Of a stretch of 64,000 bases of DNA, positions 1 through 8,025 are shown one piece after another. Every line of letters begins with the position of its first letter. Positions within the stretch are counted from its first letter, which is position 1. The notes under the pieces are model-generated. The model did not search any database. It was not told the origin of the DNA and saw nothing but the letters and a program-made list of their open reading frames with translations. A program made the position numbers and the translations under genes. Origin of the DNA: Neobacillus endophyticus (lineage in GTDB: Bacteria > Bacillota > Bacilli > Bacillales > Cytobacillaceae); the NCBI RefSeq assembly GCF_013248975.1, contig NZ_JABRWH010000002.1, positions 292,663-356,662 of the forward strand. Direction: 5' to 3'.

Positions 1-847
1 TGAATGATTGTACATCATGTCTGGCTGAATCAATGTTAAGTTCTTCAGATTTTTTATCATTTTTATTTATATAAAAGATAAACGAGTCAATGTTACGACC
101 TTTCTTCTTATGGGTGTCGAAATCAAAAACAATATCTGTTTTCTCTTTTAATTCCTTCTTTGCTTTGTTTAAAACAACAGCTTTGAAATTACTCATTTCA
201 GTATATTTATCATCGTCAATCTCAAGGATCCGACGTAATTCGGAAACTTTTATAATCCGATAAGATTTCCATTTTTTCTTATCGGTCTTTGTTGTTTGTT
301 CAATCGGCAAGTCTCTCCACTCATATTCTTTTAGCAGCTCATAGATTCTCCAGGAATATTCACTGCCAAGCTTTAGAACATGCATGAGTTGGTACTTTAC
401 ATAGTGTTCTAGATTTAGAAGATAGCGGGATAGAGTTCTGGATAGCTGGATATGTACAACACCTTCTCCATGCATATATCTGGCGCGTTCTACCCATTGG
501 ATTTTATCAACAATCTTTTGCTTACCATCCGTAGAGTAAATCACAATTTGCTTTTTCATTATTCCATCAATGGCTTTTTCAACTTGCTGATAAATATTCT
601 TGCCTTTATAACCAATTAAATCAGCTAAATCTTTAATTCGAAGTACATAGGTTTTAAAATCTGTATCGTCTGGTTGAACTAAGGCAATAACAGGATAGAT
701 CACTCTGCGCTCTATTAAGCTTAAGTTTTGAGCCATATTAATTAGACTTGGAGCTTGATTTACATAATAGTGGCCTTTTGGCGCTGCTTCAAATAATTGT
801 TCTTCCCAGGAAAGTTGTTTTTCTGCTACTGCTACATCATTCACCAT
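1..847 (-). CDS. Rep_3 (RepB) family plasmid replication initiator, 3' end cut by window edge
   Basis: Initiates plasmid replication by binding iterons in the origin. My translation gives at least 282 residues with no stop before the left edge. It has the Rep_3 layout: an N-terminal winged-helix region with a LIERRVIYPVIALV-like stretch around residues 45-58, and the family hallmark WRIYELLKEYEW near residues 180-190. The start is ATG at 847, preceded by GGTGGGG at a good distance. The gene reads away from the iteron array at 1108-1357, the usual order for theta-type iteron plasmids. Family confidence is high; the C-terminus is not visible. Confidence 0.93.
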   Translation of the reverse strand, partial: MVNDVAVAEKQLSWEEQLFEAAPKGHYYVNQAPSLINMAQNLSLIERRVIYPVIALVQPDDTDFKTYVLRIKDLADLIGYKGKNIYQQVEKAIDGIMKKQIVIYSTDGKQKIVDKIQWVERARYMHGEGVVHIQLSRTLSRYLLNLEHYVKYQLMHVLKLGSEYSWRIYELLKEYEWRDLPIEQTTKTDKKKWKSYRIIKVSELRRILEIDDDKYTEMSNFKAVVLNKAKKELKEKTDIVFDFDTHKKKGRNIDSFIFYINKNDKKSEELNIDSARHDVQSF

Positions 848-977
848 AATAGCCCCACCAAATCCTTTATTGCATATTTCGACTATATTTTAGCAAAAAT
901 ATAACAGAGAAAGAGAAGTTTTTGCTAAAAGTAACATAACTGCAATATAGATAGTTATATGGGGTGTAAATTAGGGG

Positions 978-986
978 TTATCCACA
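978..986 (+). promoter_or_regulatory. DnaA box
   Basis: A perfect TTATCCACA consensus DnaA box lies between rep and the iterons, next to an AT-rich tract at about 1000-1035 that could be the unwinding element. Confidence 0.75.
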
Positions 987-999
987 TTTATGATTTTTT

Positions 1000-1037
1000 A
1001 AGGATCTCATGTTTTTATATATTATATATATTATAGA
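1000..1037. other. AT-rich putative DNA unwinding element
   Basis: An almost pure A/T stretch of repeated TATATTATAT type between the DnaA box and the iterons. Its position and composition fit the melting site of an iteron origin. This is inferred from layout. Confidence 0.5.
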
Positions 1038-1107
1038 TGTTTCTTTTGTTTATATTTGTTAAGAGGCCAAAAAAAGACTGTCATATTAAGGGATTGAGAG
1101 CCTATTT

Positions 1108-1357
1108 CGATATAAATATGGGGCATATCAATATAAATATGGGGTAATACCGATACTCATATGGGGTAATACCGATTGTTAATTGGGGTAATACCACTTG
1201 TTAACTGGGGTGAAACCGATATAAATATGGGGTCATCCTAAGAATACCGATACTCATTTGGGGCTATACCGATATAAATATGGTGCAAACCATTATAAAT
1301 GTAAAACATAACTCAATACCGATAGTGCTGCGAAGTCATTCCGATACAAATATGGGG
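1108..1357 (+). repeat. Iteron array of Rep_3 origin (oriV)
   Basis: About ten direct repeats related to CGATATAAATATGGGG. Copies begin near 1108, 1129, 1151, 1173, 1195, 1217, 1248, 1270, 1292 (degenerate) and 1342. Spacing is 21-22 bp over the first six and again from 1248 to 1292, about two helical turns. The GGGG end is the best conserved part. With the adjacent initiator and DnaA box this is a convincing plasmid origin. Confidence 0.9.
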
Positions 1358-1602
1358 TGCTTTTTTTCTTTTATTCATGCTATTTACGATGTGGTATTAA
1401 TATTTTATGCATTTCTTTTTCTTTTTATCATTAAAAAGAGTTTATGTTTCATATTTAGTTAAAAATTTATCGTGTTGTGATGAAATCACCCTTTTTATAT
1501 ATCGGTATTGAAAATTAGTATACAGAATGTGGAAAAAATCATGTCATAAGGGTTATAACTGAAAAGAACATTGAACCCCGGACTTACCCCGGAAGGACGC
1601 AT
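1358..1602. other. Non-coding stretch between iterons and immunity gene
   Basis: T-rich and AT-rich sequence with no supported gene. An ATCGGTATT at about 1501-1509 is an isolated inverted half-iteron. Confidence 0.5.
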
Positions 1603-1893
1603 CTACCAAAAAGATAATCCTCTACCAAATCGCTTATCAAAAGTCTTATAGTTTGAAATTTCTACATAATATTTCGAAACTTTTGTAGAGAGTTCTTGTT
1701 TTATTGCGAATGGACGTAAATCATTTTGTAATTGTATTATGCAAATAAATAGATTGCCTCCTTTTTCAATAGTATTTTTACAGGACAACAAAACATTTCT
1801 TTCCTGTTCCAATGTGTTCGGATCTAACACCAAATCATAGATGTCATTCAACACTTTTTGCTCATCTATTTTCAGCTTGTTTACTGCTGACAT
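1603..1893 (-). CDS. Class IIa bacteriocin immunity protein (EntA_Immun family)
   Basis: A 96-residue protein of the enterocin A immunity type. These form a four-helix bundle inside the cell and protect against a pediocin-like bacteriocin. The family pattern is visible: LNDIYDLVLDP (residues 15-25), an E/N-rich turn, LLSCKNTIEKG, LQNDLRPFAIKQELS and a C-terminal helix. GGAGGAGG lies 9-16 bases before ATG 1893. No bacteriocin precursor with a YGNGV motif is seen nearby, so it appears to be an orphan immunity gene. The assignment rests on sequence pattern, not a search. Confidence 0.72.
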   Translation of the reverse strand: MSAVNKLKIDEQKVLNDIYDLVLDPNTLEQERNVLLSCKNTIEKGGNLFICIIQLQNDLRPFAIKQELSTKVSKYYVEISNYKTFDKRFGRGLSFW

Positions 1894-1916
1894 TTACATT
1901 CCTCCTCCTTGCATTA

Positions 1917-1982
1917 GATTGTTCCCAACTTTTTTAGAATTTTTCCCATCGAACAAATATATGTTTTCTAATTTGTTAAGGG
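1917..1982 (-). pseudogene. Fragment of a paralogue of the 3916-4938 gene
   Basis: About 64 bases closely match 4602-4660, within the anchored protein gene further right. Read leftward it encodes NIYLFDGKNSKKVGNN, against NIYLFDGKSSKKVWSQ in the intact gene. The fragment starts at the presumed end of the IscB element and stops just before the ribosome site of the immunity gene. It is a remnant of a second copy. Confidence 0.65.
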
Positions 1983-2054
1983 GGTGGCCTTTTATGCTTT
2001 TGTTGGCGGAACATAACAATTTCTACAACGTGGTTCATAGTCCTCGGTATCGCC

Positions 2055-2112
2055 ACGGCAAGGAGACCCCCATCTAAAAAGCGACAGCGTTTAGTGGGGG
2101 TCTCCTTGCCGT
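2055..2112. terminator. 18-bp perfect hairpin at the 3' end of iscB
   Basis: Perfect 18-bp arms at 2055-2072 and 2095-2112 (ACGGCAAGGAGACCCCCA and its complement). The iscB stop codon lies at the inner edge of one arm. It may be a terminator or an end structure of the element. Confidence 0.7.
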
Positions 2113-3338
2113 TCCCTCCTTTCGACTAACCATGTACTCGCTCTTGCGAGCGGTATTAGTTTTTTGTAGCTGGCACTACGGTGAATCACGGTTCCATCTA
2201 ATAACCGTAAGTCAAAATATCCTGTGCTCCGTCTCCCAAAAATGAAACATGCTTGTTCCTCGTACTTGACCTGATCGAACAACTGAAATTCTTTCACATA
2301 CTTCTCTGCTTTGTTGGCTTTGCGAATGCCGCCTTTTAAAATAGTGGCTTTATGCAGCTGACGGTTATTCCGTCTCACTTGTTTCAAAATGAATACATGT
2401 TGCGTTGGGTGCGCTAAAGGATTTCCGCTAATACACCGTGCATCCACTTCATGAGATTTCTCTAGTCCATGGCTGATGCGCGTATGTTTCGTAAGATAGC
2501 CATACGTGAGATGAACATTCTCAAAACGTTCTTGAATCCCGTTGTAAATGAACCACCGCATGACGGTCATATGGGAAGCATCCCGCAAAGTCTTACGTTT
2601 ACGCGTAAATAGGTGCTCTAAGTGGTGTTGATGGATATAGTCATGACAGGTTTCACAAAGGGCGATTAGGTTATCGGGACTATCTCCGCCCGTCTTTCTG
2701 CTCTCAATATGATGCACATTAAGAATCTTGTCTTTGGATTTTCCTTTGCATTGTTGACAGCTGTGCTTGTCGCGGAATAACACGTACTCTCTTGTGTTCC
2801 AGAAACCAAGTTGGTCGCCTTGCTGGTACTCTTCTCCTCGTATGTCGGGGTTTTTTAATTTTTGCGTATCGAACTGTGCGACTTCCACTGTTATGCTTGT
2901 AATGGGAAGAATTTTGTGGAGTTTCTCAATCAAGCGTATATGCGAATCCACTTTATGCTGAACGGATGGTGCTAGCCATCCTTCGGATTTTTTACGGTTT
3001 TGAAAACGGGCTTGGCGGTATCGTGTTTTGCGATTCCGTCTTGCTCTTCGAAATTCCCTGCGAGTCGAAAGTAAGTTTTGTATATCGGTACGAAGTTGCA
3101 CTTCCCCTTCTATAAAAACCGTGTTTTCGGATGTCGCGGAAAAGCCAATATGTTTGGTTCCTGCGTCAATTCCGAGAGAAATAGGCTGTTTGTAGCCACT
3201 GGAACCGTAAAGAAGTTGAATGGTGAAAGGTTCTCGTTTGATGACTTTTGCCTGTTTCTTTTTTAACAGTACTCTTGCTTTTCTAGGTGTACATGGCATA
3301 AGTGGATGGCCATGTTTGTTAACTACGTACACGAACAT
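2091..3338 (-). CDS. iscB: RNA-guided endonuclease IscB
   Basis: A 415-residue OMEGA nuclease, of the group ancestral to Cas9. Numbering from ATG 3338, domains are: PLMP motif at 12-15; RuvC-I GIDAGTKHIGFS with D58; arginine-rich bridge helix at about 93-112; RuvC-II with E152; HNH with CxxC at 194/197, HH at 209-210, N223, a second CxxC at 228/231 and H232; RuvC-III SHEVDA with H296 and D299. All expected catalytic residues are present, so it should be active if guided. ATG 3338 is preferred over a TTG 16 codons upstream because AAAGGAGG sits about 12 bases before it and the PLMP motif then lies at the N-terminus as usual. Confidence 0.93.
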   Translation of the reverse strand: MFVYVVNKHGHPLMPCTPRKARVLLKKKQAKVIKREPFTIQLLYGSSGYKQPISLGIDAGTKHIGFSATSENTVFIEGEVQLRTDIQNLLSTRREFRRARRNRKTRYRQARFQNRKKSEGWLAPSVQHKVDSHIRLIEKLHKILPITSITVEVAQFDTQKLKNPDIRGEEYQQGDQLGFWNTREYVLFRDKHSCQQCKGKSKDKILNVHHIESRKTGGDSPDNLIALCETCHDYIHQHHLEHLFTRKRKTLRDASHMTVMRWFIYNGIQERFENVHLTYGYLTKHTRISHGLEKSHEVDARCISGNPLAHPTQHVFILKQVRRNNRQLHKATILKGGIRKANKAEKYVKEFQLFDQVKYEEQACFIFGRRSTGYFDLRLLDGTVIHRSASYKKLIPLARASTWLVERRERQGDPH

Positions 3339-3588
3339 AACGTGTGTACCTCCTTTTGGAGTTTGGTATCCTTCGCCAATGTTCAAGGAGCTTTTTGCGT
3401 CTGTAACACCGCCTATTACCCTATAAGACTTTTAACCACAGACGACAGGGCTGACAGCTAGGATAGGCACCGTCAGGTGTCATGACTCCATGAACGTAGC
3501 ACAAAAGTGCTGAGGCTAGTCAATCTGGCTCACGAAATCGCAAGCCCCTTCCAAGTGAGCGCTAGCTCATTTGGTGGGGGTTATTGAC
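3339..3588 (-). ncRNA. Omega RNA (HEARO RNA) of IscB
   Basis: A 250-base gene-free stretch just 5' of iscB, where the guide RNA scaffold lies in this family. Stems are visible, such as CCAA.TGAGC/GCTCA.TTGG at about 3551-3574 and AGCAC/GTGCT near 3500. In IscB systems the guide is at the 5' end and comes from the DNA flanking the element, here the tdk remnant side at about 3580-3605. Position and structure support it; exact ends are not known. Confidence 0.65.
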
Positions 3589-3853
3589 CTGTTAATTGTT
3601 TAGGAATATTCGTAGCTGGGAACCTATAGCCGATACGGCTAACAATTTCGTCTTCCGAAAACCTTGTATCTATAGATGGTTTGTACGCTTTAACCTTTTT
3701 CCTTCCGTACTTCTCCAATTTTAATAATCTCCGTATTAATTCACCACTTTTTTCCGAAAACATCGGCCCACAGATAACAGTGACGGTTCCACGTTTATTG
3801 TCGGAAACCTTTGTATTTGTTTTTTCTTGGTGTTCCTTAGTGTTAACTGACAT
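3581..3853 (-). pseudogene. tdk: Thymidine kinase remnant (N-terminal part)
   Basis: The first 90 residues resemble type II thymidine kinase (TTP-inhibited, zinc-containing): a P-loop region CGPMFSEKSGELIRRLLKLE, then a KPSIDTRFSEDEIVSRIG stretch matching the family's KPxIDxRYSExxVxSxxG. Normal length is about 190-200 residues; the lasso and zinc-ribbon half is gone where the IscB element begins. The Walker A glycine before KS is changed to E, so it was probably inactive even before truncation. Confidence 0.75.
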
Positions 3854-3915
3854 ACCTAAAAACCCCTCTTAATTAGCAATAGATTCACCGATAATATCAA
3901 TTATTAAGTTAATGG

Positions 3916-4938
3916 CTACTTTTTATCATCCGGTTGAATTGCTACTGACACAGTATTCATAACATATTGTTTAGTTCCGTTATTTTGAACAATCATCATT
4001 TCGTAAGATGCAGCATGTTCGACTTTCTTAGGACTATCGCAATTAACAGTAATATTTAATCTATTTCCTTGTTCTTTTGTAGAATGATTTTCTTTTATTT
4101 TTAAATTATTTAAGCTACCTTTTGGTAAATAAACCTGGTAGTTTAAAAGACCTTTTGTCGTATAGCTAAAGCTAGCATTAAATCTGAATTTTGCTCCATC
4201 ATCCCACGTATTATAGCTCTCTAAAGATAAACGCTCTTTTTCTGGAATTTCATTTTTTATATTTACTTTTTCAAAAAAGTATTGCCCCGTTTTCAATGTA
4301 AGGGTTTTGTTTTGGTCAGTTAAAAGCTTTATTTCATTAAAATATTGTACATATTGTTTTAGTCCTATTGTAAAATGACCTCCATCGTGAATACTGGTGT
4401 CTATGATTTGTACTTTCGTAGACACTGGTTCACCATCTTTATAAAGCGTGACTCCTATAATAGGCTCTTCATTGTAATCTGATTTAAAGTTAAGTCTAAG
4501 GGTTTTTAAGTCGTCCGCTTCGTTATAAAAAAGATAATTTTTTTCTGAAGCATTATCCCCTTCTAACTTCTGAATGGTACTCTGTAACTTATTAGATTGG
4601 CTCCAAACTTTTTTGGAACTTTTTCCATCGAACAAATAAATGTTATCTAATCCGTTAAAGGTATTTTTTATTGATAGGGTATCAATTCCTTTGTTGCTTG
4701 AGGAAAAAGCATTCCCTTTTAATGTTATATAAAGCGAGTGATTTTTGTACTCATATGAGTACTTTTTAATGATGATACCTGAATCACCACAATCCACCTT
4801 TAGCTTAATAATTTCGTCATTAACCGTATATTCGGAAACGCCCAAATTACTGACACTAATAGTTTTTGTAGAGAAAAGTTGTATAGTCCCAATTGCTAAA
4901 ATTATTAAAACAATAGCAACGATTGATATTTTTTTAAT
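3916..4938 (-). CDS. Membrane-anchored extracellular protein of unknown function
   Basis: An N-terminal hydrophobic helix of about 20 residues (ISIVAIVLIILAIGTIQL) is followed by roughly 310 polar, beta-rich residues, so it is probably anchored and exposed outside the cell. No lipobox is seen. The reading frame is open from 4938, where ATT follows AGGAG by 7 bases. No ATG, GTG or TTG lies upstream of the hydrophobic helix, so ATT is the likely start; the first conventional alternative, TTG 4845, would remove the anchor. A fragment of a paralogue lies at 1917-1982. Family not recognised. Confidence 0.65.
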   Translation of the reverse strand: MKKISIVAIVLIILAIGTIQLFSTKTISVSNLGVSEYTVNDEIIKLKVDCGDSGIIIKKYSYEYKNHSLYITLKGNAFSSSNKGIDTLSIKNTFNGLDNIYLFDGKSSKKVWSQSNKLQSTIQKLEGDNASEKNYLFYNEADDLKTLRLNFKSDYNEEPIIGVTLYKDGEPVSTKVQIIDTSIHDGGHFTIGLKQYVQYFNEIKLLTDQNKTLTLKTGQYFFEKVNIKNEIPEKERLSLESYNTWDDGAKFRFNASFSYTTKGLLNYQVYLPKGSLNNLKIKENHSTKEQGNRLNITVNCDSPKKVEHAASYEMMIVQNNGTKQYVMNTVSVAIQPDDKK

Positions 4939-5053
4939 AAATTAACTCCTATTTAATTAATTCCCCTATGTAGAACCCAATAGCTTCGGATATTTATAAG
5001 GGTTGCCCAATTTTTAGGGGCACCAATGAACATATAATAATCGTAATTAGCAA

Positions 5054-5995
5054 CTACAATTTTTCAAGGATTTCCCGTTTTTCTTTTTTGATCTTTTCGA
5101 GTTCCAATTGTGTTTCATTGTATTCTCGATTCAAATTCATGACAATTTCCGTCGTGTTGTCATATTCATCCTGAGTTTGGTTCAATGCTTTATTGATCTT
5201 CCCCTGCACCATGAAATCGGTAATGAATCCGTCAAAAATGAAATCAGCAAACGTCAGCATGTCTGAGATATTGATTTCAATATTGGAAGTTTTGTTTACA
5301 TCCAACAGTTCTTTTTGAAAGGACCGCATACTTGCCTGTGCCTTTCGAATCGACTTTTCGGCATTGTTAATATGTTGATGTTTCATCATATCCGTTATAA
5401 AGCCGCCTTTGGTAAACATGTCAACGTTCCCCCAGCTCCGTGCCTCCTTAAGTGCCCTTAATGCTTCATCTAAGAAGTTCGATAGTTCTTCACCGGCAGC
5501 GATAGCTTCATCCAACTCCTTCATTTTGGATTGAAGGATTCCTTCCTGTTCACTCATTTCCAGCACTTTTTCCGCTATAGGGGACTGGCTCGATTTCAAC
5601 AGGCTTTCTTTTTCCAAAAGCAAATTCTGATACTCGGATTCAACATGACCTAAGTTTGACAATTCGTTTTCAATTCGAATTTTCTCTTCTTCAATGTGAT
5701 TCTTTGACCGCATCGCTTCTTCCAAGCGGTATTGGGCAAGCACCAGTTCTTCCTTTTCTTTCGCTAGCTTTTCCTCTTTTGTACCGGACAGTTCAGCGAA
5801 TAGGCGAACAAGGCTGATGCCTTCCAATCTTTTGACATCCTTTTCTTCCGAATGCAAGGTTTTTTCCAATTGACGAACTGTTTCCTGAATGGATTCCCAT
5901 TCCTTTTCATATTCATTTAACTGCAATTGATACTTTTCTTTTTTGCGCAACTTTTCCTGTATTTTCACAAGCTTTTCGTTTATTTCTAAAAACAT
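5054..5995 (-). CDS. Coiled-coil protein of unknown function
   Basis: A 313-residue protein, mostly heptad-like and rich in E, K and L (about residues 1-170 and 265-313). Two hydrophobic, glycine-bearing stretches containing GGFITDMMKHQHINNAEK and GFITDFMVQGKINKAL suggest an internal duplication. No signal peptide or membrane segment. ATG 5995 is chosen because GAGGGAG lies 9 bases upstream. It is probably cytoplasmic and multimeric. Function unknown. Confidence 0.7.
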   Translation of the reverse strand: MFLEINEKLVKIQEKLRKKEKYQLQLNEYEKEWESIQETVRQLEKTLHSEEKDVKRLEGISLVRLFAELSGTKEEKLAKEKEELVLAQYRLEEAMRSKNHIEEEKIRIENELSNLGHVESEYQNLLLEKESLLKSSQSPIAEKVLEMSEQEGILQSKMKELDEAIAAGEELSNFLDEALRALKEARSWGNVDMFTKGGFITDMMKHQHINNAEKSIRKAQASMRSFQKELLDVNKTSNIEINISDMLTFADFIFDGFITDFMVQGKINKALNQTQDEYDNTTEIVMNLNREYNETQLELEKIKKEKREILEKL

Positions 5996-6109
5996 GTTCC
6001 GATCTCCCTCAAATAAGATAGATAGTCCTCTAGACAGTTGGGATGTTGTCCCTATGTTCAAAAATGTTATTATAATACCAAATGCTCGGAGCTTGCATAG
6101 ATTTACCTC

Positions 6110-6346
6110 TTATCGATCTGACTTCTTATTACCTCTGATCTCTATGATTTTCTCCGCTATTATTTCTATCAGAATTAGAAACAATTCCAATATCCATAGA
6201 ACGAGAAAAAATAACGGAACTCCCTCTATCCAGAGGAACCCTCTCCAAAAATGAGCAAGAACGCCGTCATCCGTTGCCATTAATCCAATAAAAAATGCAA
6301 CAGGTAGAAGTACAATGAATATGCCAAGTGTAATGATTAGTTTCAA
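6110..6346 (-). CDS. Small two-helix membrane protein
   Basis: A 78-residue protein with hydrophobic segments at about 3-24 and 40-65 and a short basic tail. Start TTG 6346 follows GAAGGGG at 8 bases. Its gene lies 27 bases after the next small membrane gene (6374-6550), so the two are probably cotranscribed. Function unknown. Confidence 0.6.
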   Translation of the reverse strand: MKLIITLGIFIVLLPVAFFIGLMATDDGVLAHFWRGFLWIEGVPLFFLVLWILELFLILIEIIAEKIIEIRGNKKSDR

Positions 6347-6373
6347 TCTTATACCCCTTCTAAACTAGAATGG

Positions 6374-6550
6374 TTAGTTATCTCTTTGGCTGGAAATTCC
6401 GGAATATAATATTCCTATACCAATAATGCTCATAACAAAATATAGTAATGTAATGAACTCAGGTAATCGCCTGAACATTATAGCAGTCAAAACTAACAAA
6501 ATACCAAAAATACCTAAAACAATCCTAGTTTTTTTACTAACGAAAAGCAT
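6374..6550 (-). CDS. Small two-helix membrane protein
   Basis: 58 residues from ATG 6550, which follows TAGGTGGG by 5 bases. Two membrane segments are clear (IVLGIFGILLVLTAIMF and ITLLYFVMSIIGIGILY). Pairs with the neighbouring 78-residue membrane gene. Function unknown. Confidence 0.6.
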   Translation of the reverse strand: MLFVSKKTRIVLGIFGILLVLTAIMFRRLPEFITLLYFVMSIIGIGILYSGISSQRDN

Positions 6551-6597
6551 AATTCCCACCTAACTAGTACGCGATGCACAAAATTATAATAATTGGA

Positions 6598-6633
6598 CGT
6601 TTCCTTTCACCATCGTGCACAAAGAAGGAAACG
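6598..6633. terminator. Hairpin terminator
   Basis: CGTTTCCTT and AAGGAAACG are 9-bp perfect arms in the spacer between the response regulator gene and the small membrane genes. Confidence 0.5.
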
Positions 6634-6783
6634 CCCATAATCCATACGTTAATCAGTTTTAGATGTCCGAGACCACTTTTTTCAAAATTTCATTGTTAAA
6701 CACTCATTGCAACTTGTTTTGTACAACAAATATACAATACACATTGCACTTTTTGCGAGTATCTTTTGGAGTTCTTAATAGTT

Positions 6784-7467
6784 TTAGTATAAATACTCAG
6801 AGACATCAATCCATCCGTTAGCTACGGCTTTGATTGCTGCAGCTGTTCGTGACGGAACTTCAAATTTCGATGTAATTTTTCTCATATATTGTGATATCGT
6901 ACTTTCTGATAAAAACAACGTCTTAGCAATTTCCGCATTAGAGGAACCTTTTATAAACAGCTCCAAAATGGCCCATTCCGTCTTAGTTAAGATGTCCTCA
7001 GGAGAAACCTTACCTGGTGTCCCAATGGAGGACTCCGCGTTAATTGGTGTATTCATTATTCTCCCTATTAAAGAGGAAACCAACGAAATATCTACATACC
7101 GTTCCCCGTTCATCACTGACCAAATTCCCTGCATAAAAAAATCATAACTAGAGCTTTTTAGTAGGTATCCTTTTACTCCAATCGAGAGCATATCCATTAA
7201 GAAATCAGTTGGAACACTGGTAGTATAGACAATGACATCCACGCCTTTTTGTATCACTTGTGTCAAAAGCGTTCTAACCTTTTCAGCCGAATCCGAAGAA
7301 AGGCCCGACGGATCTATTAGTAAAATTTCTGCAGTTGCGATATATTCCATATCAAATAGCGCGTCCACATTATGGCAGTCCGTTACTACGTTGGGGAATC
7401 TAAGCTCTATTAGCTTTTGCGCTCCAAGCCGATAAGGACTTTGATTATCTAGAATCAGCATTTTCAT
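6784..7467 (-). CDS. LuxR/NarL-type response regulator
   Basis: A 227-residue two-domain regulator. The N-terminal part looks like a receiver domain (KMLILDNQSPYRLGAQKLI start, likely phosphoacceptor D in EILLIDPSG near residue 54, then VIVYTT and GVKGYLLKSSS). The C-terminal part is a LuxR helix-turn-helix (LTKTEWAILELFIKGSSNAE then LSESTISQYMRKITSKF). ATG 7467 is preferred over a GTG 15 bases upstream because TGGAG precedes it by 9 bases. No sensor kinase gene is adjacent, so it is an orphan. Targets unknown. Confidence 0.85.
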   Translation of the reverse strand: MKMLILDNQSPYRLGAQKLIELRFPNVVTDCHNVDALFDMEYIATAEILLIDPSGLSSDSAEKVRTLLTQVIQKGVDVIVYTTSVPTDFLMDMLSIGVKGYLLKSSSYDFFMQGIWSVMNGERYVDISLVSSLIGRIMNTPINAESSIGTPGKVSPEDILTKTEWAILELFIKGSSNAEIAKTLFLSESTISQYMRKITSKFEVPSRTAAAIKAVANGWIDVSEYLY

Positions 7468-7523
7468 AACAACAATCTCCACTCTTACCTCTCTATATAT
7501 TAATTTTTATACATAAAAACAAA

Positions 7524-7585
7524 AAAGGGAAAAACCCGATTAACACATATAATTTATATGTGATAAACTTAGGGTTTTTCCCTTT
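7524..7585. terminator. Nested palindrome, probable terminator
   Basis: Outer 14-bp perfect arms AAAGGGAAAAACCC (7524-7537) and its complement (7572-7585) enclose a second palindrome, CACATATAA-T-TTATATGTG, at 7544-7562. It lies upstream of the response regulator and could be a terminator for leftward transcription arriving from 8026 or an operator. Confidence 0.55.
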
Positions 7586-8025
7586 GGCTATCTATTAAAT
7601 TTGTTTTTATTCTACTATTTATTATAAAGAAAAACTCTTCTAGATACAAGAAACCACAGGAATTATTTCTTCCGTAAAGTAGAGGAGCCCTCATAACAAT
7701 GAAGGCTCCTATTCAGCAAACGAACGAAAATTTTTCTATATTGGCTGTGAATTGAAATGTTCCCTTTTGCAAGGCTAAAGTAGAAGCCAAAACATAAATC
7801 CTATAACTATTAAAGAGTAAAATATAAATCCCAGACAACCAGAAAGCAAGTTATAAATAGACCAACGGCCTTTTTTTCCATTGGTTGGTTTTTCTTCAAA
7901 GATTTTAGACGTATATGTCCTAATTTTTTTCACCAACAAATCAAATCCTTAAAATCTCTTGCCTCATCATTCACTTTGTATATAGCAAAAGATTTTTTTC
8001 TTTTAAATAACCGCATTAGGTACTT
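7586..8025. other. Gene-free stretch with small hairpins
   Basis: No supported gene. An AGGAGCC/GGCTCCT hairpin lies at 7683-7710, and an ACCAA-GG/TTGGT hairpin followed by T-runs near 7860-7905 fits a terminator. Confidence 0.4.

Larger units (their letters stand above)
1983..3588 (-). mobile_element. IscB-type (HEARO) element: omega RNA plus iscB
   Basis: A self-contained unit with the structured non-coding RNA first, then iscB, then a strong hairpin, all read leftward. No TnpA is present, so it would need help in trans to move. The ends are estimates: the right-hand end from where thymidine kinase coding stops, the left-hand end from where the paralogue fragment begins. The two flanks belong to different genes, so a deletion or rearrangement happened at or after insertion. 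Confidence 0.6.
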
